Of a stretch of 64,000 nt of DNA, positions 55,901 through 64,000 are shown in pieces; position 1 is the stretch's first letter, and each line of letters begins with the position of its first letter. Made by a program: the position numbers and the translations under genes. The stretch comes from Amyloporia xantha (lineage: Eukaryota; Basidiomycota; Agaricomycetes; Polyporales; Adustoporiaceae): NCBI GenBank assembly GCA_036971615.1, contig JAYKKR010000007.1, positions 930,001-994,000 of the forward strand, in the 5' to 3' direction. The notes under the pieces were generated by a model, which searched no databases, was not told where the DNA came from, and was given only the letters and a program-made list of their open reading frames with translations.

Positions 55901-57541
55901 GGAAATGGCTCGGGGAACTAACCTCAATTCCTCTGCATTCCCTTCATGTCTGGTCCTTGCTACACCGTCAGCACTTGTCATCGGTAATGTACGCGGCGTA
56001 GACAAGATGCAGATCAAGTCGGTGAGTGTCTGTTTGAGCTGCCTTTTGCCGACTATTTTGAGCTTTGTTACAGATCCTGCTGGGATTGGACAACCCGCGT
56101 CGCATTACCCATCACGCAGCACTGAAAGTATTCGGTGTAGCATGCGTACGGACGGCGCCTCCAAGAGTTGGTGAAGCCGAGGAAAGGCTGAGTTCCTTCA
56201 AGTTGTTGGACGACACTACATTTAATCGTGAGGATCGTTGTTCTCGTGCCTTGGTTCACATTAACTCGGAGATACTACAGACTTGGGCGCGTTCACCTGT
56301 GAACCAGAGGAAGAAGTGGTTTCCACTTTAGCTTTGCCTGCAGTGAATGGTGGCAGTGCTTATTTCTGCATCGGAACTGTCCGGATCCATCCAGAGGAAC
56401 GCGAACCGTCAAGTGGTCGTTTACTCGTGTTTTCGTTTGAGTCGAATGAACGTTCTACTGGGACCACTCCGATGTTGAAGTTAGTAGCTGCAACGCCGGC
56501 GAACGGTTGCGTCTATCAACTTGCTGCGGTCCAGGGATTCATTGCTGCCGCTGTCAATTCTTCGGTAAGTCACACTCTCGCCATCTTCATAACGACCTTT
56601 TACTTTGAATCTCACTCTTCCGCCGTCTCTAGATTATGCTTTTCAGAATGGAGACTGTCAACGATCAGTTGCTCCTGAACAAAATCACAGAGTGGAATCA
56701 CAATTACACTGTGACGGGTCTCGTTTCCAAGGGAGATTCACTCGTAGTCGGAGATGCTATAAGCTCCATCTCCATGGTGAAGGTAGTGGATGAACAATTC
56801 AATACCATCGCGAGAGATTACAGCCCTTTGTGGCCAGTTGCTGTAGATGCCATAGGCGACGCTGGAGTGATTGGAGCTAACGTATGTGTCTGCTATCCCA
56901 GCGGTTCGTTGATTTCTAATGTGTCGTGTTCCAGAGTGATTGTAATCTCTTCACATATGCCCTTCAACATAGTGAGGGTCGTCCTTTCTTGGAGAGGGAT
57001 GGAAGTTTCTACATAGGCGACGTGGTTAACAAATTCCTTCCTGGTATGTTTCCGCGTTATAGAACGTACACGCTTCGCTGAAGAAGTACTGCAGGCGGCA
57101 TCGCTCCAGCTGATGCTTCCGGAGATAACACGGTGAAACCGCAACACTTATTCTTTACCTCGACGGGCCGTATAGGAGTCATCCTCGAGATGAGTGACGC
57201 CGTTTCGTTGCATATGACCGCGTTGCAGCGCAACATGGCGAAGAGTCTAATCGGTCCAGGGGACACACATCACGCCAGGTACGGCACACTTTCGTCGACG
57301 AAGGAGATGTATACATGAAGCAAACCTGATGACACTCTACAGATGGAGAGCTCCCGCGAACTCTAAAGGCCATAGTGATGCAGAGTCAGCATTCGGCTTC
57401 CTTGATGGTGACTTCTTGGAGCAATATCTTACTGATATTAATCCTACCGCGTTCCTTGAGGGTGAATCTGAAGCGGAGCATATCACAATGTCTGAAGCGC
57501 AGATACAAACTGTATTGGAGAAGCTGCAGAGTTTACACTGA
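52984..57541 (+). CDS. DNA damage-binding protein 1 (DDB1) homologue
   Basis: Triple beta-propeller adaptor of CUL4 ubiquitin ligases, acting in repair, replication licensing and chromatin control. The Met at 52984 begins MRVVATFHPSSSVVRSLKCS, then LVVAKVNKLEVYSLQPEGLR and HECGLELWGRVVSLSAIQI, the usual DDB1 N-terminus. After an intron it reads LLVLTDHPEPKLILLTYAVD. Middle exons include FGTNKVAILSLE-like and LAGLADGTIVTFSFKKNELN. The CPSF-A domain includes RLLVFSFESNERSTGTTPML, VYQLAAVQGFIAAAVNS, MVKVVDEQFNTIARDYSPLW and TSTGRIGVILEMSDA. The C-terminus is DGDFLEQYLTDINPTAFLEG … VLEKLQSLH, stop at 57541. Two species-specific insertions are lysine-rich (about 53930-54050) or Ser/Lys-rich (about 54440-54560). 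Over a dozen introns. An alternative in-frame Met lies at 52963. Confidence 0.9.
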
Positions 57542-57848
57542 CAAGACAACATGTAATTGTATGTCACTAGAGATGTCCGCGGTAGCTGGAGGATGATCGT
57601 GATTGGTCATTGTAATGAGGGGCGAGAGATGGCTTTTCTGACGAGAGCAGGAATGGTATAAATAGCAGATTATTGACGGGTATCTTGTACTACTAGTGGG
57701 AAAGGAAAGATGAAATGAAAGAGTACGAGATGGCGAGGGCGTCCTGCTCATCTTCTGACCGTGGTGGAGCAAAAAAGAAGCCAGAGATCAATACGAGGTA
57801 ACTGTGGTGAACATAGGTGAGCTCAGGACTGGACAAATTAGACTCAGC
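57542..57848. other. convergent 3' region between DDB1 and VNX1-like genes
   Basis: 307 bp containing both 3' UTRs. No gene, repeat or terminator-like structure was noted. Confidence 0.4.
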
Positions 57849-60800
57849 CTACCTCAAAATGAGAATGCTTCCACGGTGGTAGTTACTCTTGGCTTCAATG
57901 TAGGTGTATGTCAACAAGAACACCGAGAGAATGATCACGACGACATCCCACCGAGGGAATATTAGGCTGAATGCATGGATATACTATCAGTAGGCTGAAT
58001 CTAGGCAATGTGGAAGGTCTTACGTGAATGTGTCCGCAACGGATCCCATCTTCTCAGGTGCATACCATGCGGAGAATGCAACCATCGCTGGAATCTGGAG
58101 TAGACAGACCTGCAAAGCATACGCAGATCCGATTTCCATGCTTTGGACACATCAGTCAGTGGTTCAGTAGAGTGTTGCTCTTCCGTTAACATACCTCAAA
58201 GCAATGTTGCCGTTCAAAGCGAAGGAAATCGCATTCATGAACTCTGTGGTGTTCGGTACCAACGCAAAGAGCGTCACACCCAAAAACTTTTCGTCAATTC
58301 CTGAACCTTCCAATACCACATCCACCACCTCGACAAGTAATTCTGAATACGGTAGGTCAGATCACGGCCAGCCTTCAGATAGAGTTCACGAACCTGCTAT
58401 GATGGCATAAAGGGCCGTGCACGCGAGCAAGACACTAGCACTTGTTGTTCTGCTCCACGAGGGCGCATCGTGACCACCATGTCCTCCAGCTGCTTCCAAT
58501 TCGGCAGCAGAGACACGTACTCTCCCAGGGGAACGCGACTGATTCTGCTGATGCCTAAGGGCGCTAACAGTTGCCACCGCTACTGCTCTAGTAAAATCAT
58601 CTGTGGTCATATTGCCTGGCAATGACGTCGGCTGAAGGCCGGTGTCCTTAATGGCATGGTCGACAGTGTCCATAAGGGGAGCCAACCCTTGGGTCTGCAC
58701 GACTGGAGGATTAGCGTATGAGATCCGCCTTCCTGAAAAGGGAGCTGAAGGTTGCGCTGACCCAGCCGCCGATTGTGGTTGGTTTTGACCGGCATTAAGG
58801 AATGATGAATGGGTCGGAGTCTGACTCCTGGATTCAGCAACGCTGTCGGCAGATGTAGTAATGATGCTTGGTTTGTGCTGTAAAGAGTGCGGAAGACGCT
58901 GTCCGGAGGTAGCCTGCGCACCAGGGAGAAGTCGATGATAGACAGACAAGCGATTCTGGCCTCCCTGCGCCTCCAAGTGCTGAAGAAGCTGTTGCGGATT
59001 TTGCCAGATCTGACTTGCATGAGTGCGGAGGGAAAACCAAAGGCCAATGAGATAGGACTATCCACAATGATCAGGCGCGATTCTGAGATGTCCATACCGC
59101 AAATGACGACTTACGAGTAACAAGACAATAGCACAGAAATACATGAGAGTCTTCACCGTTGACTGATAGAAAGGATCGTCCACAGGATCTGGATGCTTGT
59201 AATAGCAATGCTGGCAAGTCCAAGGATTGCTATTGCCAGTGGGCGGGCAGCCATCACAGATGAGTTGGAACTGTTCATACGGTGGATATCAGAGTGTACG
59301 TTCGACCAATTCCACTGCAATACTTACGCTGCCATAGATCTGATAGAATAATGTGGGTACCAGCGTACCAATGAAGGCCATGATTAGCAGCATACTCGTT
59401 ACTCCAGCGCTCTTGGCGTTGAATTTCTGTTCCTTCTTCTTCAATGCGCCGCTGCACATACTGACTCCAGGCATAAGCAGGACACCGGCCAAGAGACTGC
59501 CGACGATGGAACCCTCGACGAGATGGCCTTTTCCCTGTGTCAGAGCGATTCCGTACAGGATTACCTCGATGACGGATCCAAAAGTAGCGTTGATAACTGC
59601 TCCCATGCCAATCGAGGACTGCGCGGAGATGGACGCAACAGCCATACCAATGAAGTAGGACAGAGGAATGACGCTAGCCAGGCTCAAGCTGAATATCAGG
59701 GCGCGGCTTGCCAGAAACGCTAAAACAGCCGGAACATGATCTCCGGCCCTTTCCTTTCTATCAGCTAGAGGCAAGAGAACGAAATAGTCGAAAATGACAA
59801 AGAAGACAAGTGGCATCAAGTTTACGAACAAGATGTTCACCCCGCCGACTGTGTACTTGTAGTACTTCCATCCGAAGGCTTTATAGGTACATAACAAAAC
59901 GGTAGACGTGGGAGAGCCGAAAGGTGCCGTTTGGCCTGCAGCGAGCCTCGCAGGCTTGTACGAGATAGGGACGTCCTGAGATATACCTTCTTGTTGCTCT
60001 CCTGATGTTCCGGCGGGGTGCTCTGCGACCGCGACCACCGGAGCTGCACAGAAACGGATCTGTGTTGGCTGCTCGACTAAATACCTGATAAGAGCCCAAT
60101 TAAGTCTGGCCATAGGAATGGTGAAGATGAGGCCCCAGCAAATGACAGACACGATCAGCATGAGAGGGGCGATGACACAGGTGAACATAATTCGGAAGAC
60201 TGTCTTGCCCAACCAATCGCTGTGCTTTCCTTCTGACACGCCGATAGAATATGCGAGGGGCTGAGAAATCGGCGTAGATTGGGTAGCACCGTATGACTTC
60301 GAGGGTCTAAGCCGAGGGGTCCTCGAATTCGCTAGGAGCGCCGTGGTGGCGGTAGGAGGAACTGGGGCTGGTACCTCGTTCCACGAGCCCGCCTGCGGAT
60401 GCTGGACCGTGCGGGGAGTTACAGTCGAATGATTAGACGCGCTAGGACGATCCCCAGGTGTGATAGTGTCATGACTCGACTCAGAAACGTCTCCTCGCGG
60501 GGTAGAATGCGTGTCACTTTCGCTAGTCATAGAATCGGCACGCGCGCGATGCGCATCCTCCTCCGACTCATCGGGGTGTTCAATGATAGTGTCGGGCCCA
60601 GAGTCGTCATCCTCATTATGAGCAGGGCCAAGATCGCCTTCGACATACTTGCCAAATGGCCAGGCGATATACCAGCCGAGACCGAACACGAGTGTCGAAT
60701 ACTGTTTGCCACCTCTTGGAACAAGATATAGAAGCCCTGAAACAGTGAAGCAACAAACGGAGAGCCACCATCCGAATGCCACTGTCCAGAGAATATTCCC

Positions 60801-61439
60801 TGGGAGCAGATGTCTTTCCGCTTGGGCAGACGGAACGGAGTGTAGGGCCTGGTCAGCATAGCGGGTGACTGATCTGGATTTTTTGTAGAGAGCTGGCTTC
60901 CAGATAGGTAGACCGAAGGGGTGTTCGACATTGATCAGGGATTGGCGGTCCTTCAGAGTTATGGGATCATCGTCTCGGATGGAATCAGGCCCGCCCTCCT
61001 CGTCCTCGTCTAGTCCACCGCTCTCGGCATGGGCGCCACTTTCTTCTAGTATGGCATTTTCACTATCGTCGCTCTCCTCAGTCTCCTCACTGACCATCTC
61101 GGGCTCTTCGCCGAATCCTCTCGCAGTCGCGTGAGAACTGGCCAAGCTCGTACTCCTACCCGGCCGTCGCTTTCTCGAGTTAGCAGAGGCGTTCCTCATG
61201 GCATGTGTCGACCGGCGAGGGGTCGGTGAAACGGCTCTCGATGATTCTGGAAAGTAAGAAGTGCCCTGGAGGTGGTGGCGAGGTGTCTCTGGAATCGACC
61301 ACTGTGAGCTATGACTGACGCTGCGATGAATGGGTAGGCGATTGGCGAAGGTGGAGGTCGTTGGAGTCACAGCAGGCGTGACGATAGGCGAGATATTACC
61401 TTCAGAGTCCCCCTCTGGGGCCGTCGGCACATTGGACAT
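57849..61439 (-). CDS. VNX1-type vacuolar/ER cation:H+ exchanger (CAX family, long N-terminus)
   Basis: Membrane antiporter exchanging monovalent cations (and possibly Ca2+) for protons. The Met at 61439 starts [16 protein letters not shown]; the frame is open to 61589, but the extension looks like 5' UTR. About 160 acidic/Ser-rich residues precede the first membrane block ([20 protein letters not shown]). After a long loop come TM segments ([40 protein letters not shown]) and the first cation motif [21 protein letters not shown] four-Cys loop (ICDGC, 10 residues, CQHC) is followed by [11 protein letters not shown] and a 250-residue insertion. The second cation motif is [40 protein letters not shown]. 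Six exons; stop 57849-57851. The long acidic N-terminus, Cys loop and [16 protein letters not shown] match yeast VNX1 rather than VCX1. Confidence 0.87.
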
Positions 61440-61783
61440 CTTCCGCGACGTCGAGGAGGTTGCAGTGCAGTATCTGCAGCAGTAGTCGCGTACTGACGCC
61501 CTCCAGCGCAGCGCGAACAGTCCTCGATATGGAGACTGATAGTCACGAGACCATAATGACAACAAGAGCAACTTGTCAATGAAAGCCAAGTCAAGATAAT
61601 CATAGAAATCCTTGTAAAATCATTATACAGCCAGACAGTGCAACTAAGTTATGTAGGTATCGATAGCAACATATCCAACACAGGGCCATAGAGTCATCGT
61701 AACGAGCGGACGTCGACATGAGTAGTCGCGGTCATTCAATTGCAACGCGAGAGCAGTCTCGCGGTTGCTTTCCAGCTCACAAA
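61440..61783. other. intergenic region between VNX1-like and coiled-coil genes
   Basis: 344 bp; both neighbours are on the minus strand. It includes the VNX1-like promoter/5' UTR and the 3' UTR of the upstream gene. Nothing else was recognised. Confidence 0.4.
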
Positions 61784-63757
61784 TCATCTGCGCAAGATCT
61801 TCTCGCGCAGTTCCGCACCCTTCAGCCTTGCACGCAGGTACTCGAGCCGTGCGTCGTACCGCGCAGTCACCTCGGCTCGCCGTTTTCGAATATCACCGAG
61901 CTCGGCCTCAATGGCCCGAATCTCCTCCTCATCGGTGATGAAGACCCCTTGTGTCCCTCCACCATGCATGCTTCCTGTAGTGGATAGGCCATCGCTGCCT
62001 GATGCTCCGGTCCATCTTGAGTCATCCGTGGCGGATGCACGATGACCAAGACTGGGGCTCTCAGTCTCAGCGACAGTGGCTAGAGGTAGGTGCCCAGAAC
62101 TCTTGGCCAGATTAATGCTGGAGCTGCTCGAGAGCCCGAAATGGCCGGACAGACTTGATAGACCACTGGGACCAGTCCGACCGCGAGATGATACGGAGGA
62201 CATAGACCCCTTGCGACTGACTGGCTTATGCTGAGAAATCAGCGTAGAGGATGAGGCAACAGTGACCATTCGCCCAGTGCCAGACGGAGATCGTCTGATC
62301 GAATGTGTCGTGCGTGTAGAGCCACCGGAGGTAAATGACATTGAATCGACCTCTTTACCGGCCCGTAACGATCGTCGGTCGGACGTATTGGCGGCAGACC
62401 CATCACGGGAGATACTGAGTGGGATGGTAGGCCTCGTGTGAGGACGCCTACTGCGTCCAGTCAATATACTCAGCTCTAAGCCGTTAAATGCATCCAGTAA
62501 ACGTCTGCCTTCGGCTTCGACCAATTCGATTTGACACCGCAACTCTTTGGCGGTCTCCAAGTCGTCATCGTTCGGTAGTGCGTCTAGAAGACCGAGATGA
62601 AAGGTAGAGGCATCCATGGACATCGCCGATCCAGGGAATGCAGAAGGGGGTGCTGATGAGGCCGACCGCTTCCTGCCCCGGGTGATAGAACGAGCGCTAG
62701 AACCGGGACCAGTATCGTCTGCAGTAAGTCCAAGCGGTAGGAAAGAGTGTGTACGAGGGCCATCTATTCGTAAGGAGGATTCGCTGGTCTGATTTGATAA
62801 GGTGCGGGGTGTCGCCCCGTTTTGCTCCGCGTTTGAGGCCATTGAGTACACACTGACTGCATCACTTCCCCGGAACTCGCTTGGCAAGGAAACAACGCGT
62901 CTGCTCGTGGCCCGGCGTAAAAGACTCGTTACAGTAGAGGTGATTGACCTCTTCGATTGCAGTGAAGACGTGCGTGAGGATTGCACATGGAACTGCGAAG
63001 ATGGGCGACGGTCATGCGAGGAAGAGAAGGAAGCTTGTTGAATTTTAGAGACATTTCTTTAAGGAATATAACGGAGTAAGACTCACTCCTTCCGTCAGCA
63101 ACCACGCGGCCTATAGGCACCAGGGGTGTCTCCGTGGGCACTGGTGAACCACTCGCAAATCGCTCGAAGAGGCTCTGACGGAGCATACGATATTCATCGT
63201 CACTTCTCGTCTTGTCAATGCATGCTCGTAGAAACCAGCATTCGAAGGCGTGCTCACCTGAGCAGACCTTCTGAATTAGCGGTCGCCAACTCGTTGAGTC
63301 GCTGTGCCAGTGTTATCCTGAGGTATGTCAGACATAACACGTAGAGATAGTATTAGCTGGTACTGACGTGAGGACATCCGCTGATGAACGAGGGCTACTC
63401 GTCTCATGTACGGACGGTGCCTGTCGCGCGCGAGGAGCGGCAGTTGACGTGCCAACCCAACGCGAGTCCCCAGGCGGATCACGCGGCTTGAGTGACGAAA
63501 ACGATCGCTTTCCTCTGTAAGGAGTGTGTGGTGAAGAGAGCGATGGTGATGATGTAGAGTTCGACACGGAGTAGTCGTCAACGTCGCGCTCCTTGCCTTT
63601 GCCCTTGCCATACTGCAACGCACAGTTGAATTCCAGAAAGACGCATCAGAAATGACAATGTGCTCACGAATCTCGAGCGCAGAACGCGTACGACAGTGCT
63701 CTCATCTTGAAGGTTGGTTTCCGAGTGTTCGGTCCTCCTCGAAGAGAAAAACCCCAT
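61784..63757 (-). CDS. conserved fungal coiled-coil protein of unknown function
   Basis: I do not recognise a named family. The start at 63757 reads MGFFSSRRTEHSETNLQDES, a possible N-myristoylation site at Gly2. Exon 2 (about 63365-63612) is Ser-rich and Lys-rich (YGKGKGKERDVDDY … FSSLKPRDPP). Short exons give ITLAQRLNELATANSEGLL and DDEYRMLRQSLFERFASGSP; this looks like a small helical module (leucine-rich LNELATANxxGLLxxxEYRxLRxxLFERF) and is probably the conserved core. The last exon (61784 to about 63050) is Ser/Thr/Arg-rich and contains two coiled-coil segments: ETAKELRCQIELVEAEGRRL and the C-terminal EEEIRAIEAELGDIRKRRAE, with AELREKILRR as the end. A role as a membrane-tethered scaffold is a guess. 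Confidence 0.65.
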
Positions 63758-63974
63758 CACTCACTTCATAATGGCTGAAGTGCCAGTGTAACCATGAGGT
63801 CGAAGATGGCTATGACTGAATCCAGGTTAAGGTTAGGCCACCTGATATTCCCAAATATAGGGTTGTCACGCGCAAACAATCGATATTTTCTCGATCGTAC
63901 CATGCGCACTGCGCACAAACGCGTCCCACACCTCGCGTCCGCGCCAACGCGTCGCTCTGCTCTGTACCGCAACG
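63758..63974. other. short divergent promoter
   Basis: 217 bp between the minus-strand gene starting at 63757 and a possible plus-strand start at 63975. It contains several CGCGTC/ACGCGTC sites (about 63920-63955) resembling cell-cycle MCB elements. Confidence 0.35.
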
Positions 63975-64000
63975 ATGTCCTCTTCTCAGTCCACTCTCAA
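63975..64000 (+). CDS. possible 5' end of a gene leaving the window
   Basis: An ATG at 63975 opens MSSSQSTL to the window edge, in a position that fits a gene divergent from the coiled-coil protein. Too short to identify. Confidence 0.25.

Overview
This is a fungal nuclear segment, most likely from a mushroom-forming basidiomycete (Agaricomycetes). The genes are broken by many introns of about 45-70 nt with GTRNGT and YAG borders. Gene density is about one per 2-3 kb on both strands. Several products belong to families typical of these fungi: a DUF6534-type membrane protein, a long F-box protein, an etherase-type glutathione transferase and basidiomycete-style SDR and NAD(P)-binding reductases. 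No gene here identifies a species. No bacterial, viral or CRISPR features were seen.

Layout, left to right. 0-3.3 kb: tubulin cofactor D (minus, cut by the window edge). 4.4-6 kb: a 2-oxoglutarate/Fe(II) dioxygenase. 6.4-8.1 kb: BUD22-like ribosome-biogenesis protein. 8.6-11.5 kb: two neighbouring paralogues with a variant MYND-like zinc finger. 11.5-13.9 kb: unresolved, gene-poor. 13.9-17 kb: a 1006-residue acidic protein with an Scm3-like N-terminal block. 17.5-19.7 kb: PP2C phosphatase. 20-22 kb: NUDCD1-like protein with an apparent frameshift. 22.5-25.3 kb: two mitochondrial genes (uL29m and NDUFAF6-like). 25.8-29.1 kb: F-box protein. 29.4 kb: a 197-bp MITE-like element. 30.2 kb: a three-exon BRI3-like mini-gene. 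31.7-33.7 kb: DUF6534 membrane protein. 34.1-37.5 kb: YEATS/C2H2 chromatin protein, divergent from FEN1 (38-39.8 kb). 40-42.2 kb: NOP12. 42.2-44.9 kb: repeat-bearing gene desert with a Helitron-like 3' end. 44.9-48.3 kb: two tandem NAD(P)-binding reductase genes, the left one carrying a nonsense codon. 49.2-50.5 kb: SDR. 51.2-52 kb: GST. 53-57.5 kb: DDB1. 57.8-61.4 kb: VNX1-type cation/H+ exchanger. 61.8-63.8 kb: conserved coiled-coil protein of unknown function.

Most of the window is conserved housekeeping: ribosome assembly (BUD22, NOP12), mitochondrial translation and complex I assembly, DNA replication and repair and chromatin (FEN1, DDB1, YEATS, candidate Scm3), tubulin folding and ion homeostasis. 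The accessory part is 42-52.9 kb, where repeats, a broken duplicate and redox/detoxification genes (reductases, SDR, GST) lie together. I found no convincing new multi-gene system. The most informative observations are the variant MYND pair, the MITE, the nonsense-bearing duplicate, the Helitron-like terminus, the C2H2-YEATS architecture and two frame breaks that both sit on five-base G/C runs.

Exon borders were worked out by eye from reading frame and splice consensus; start codons and small introns carry uncertainty as noted.
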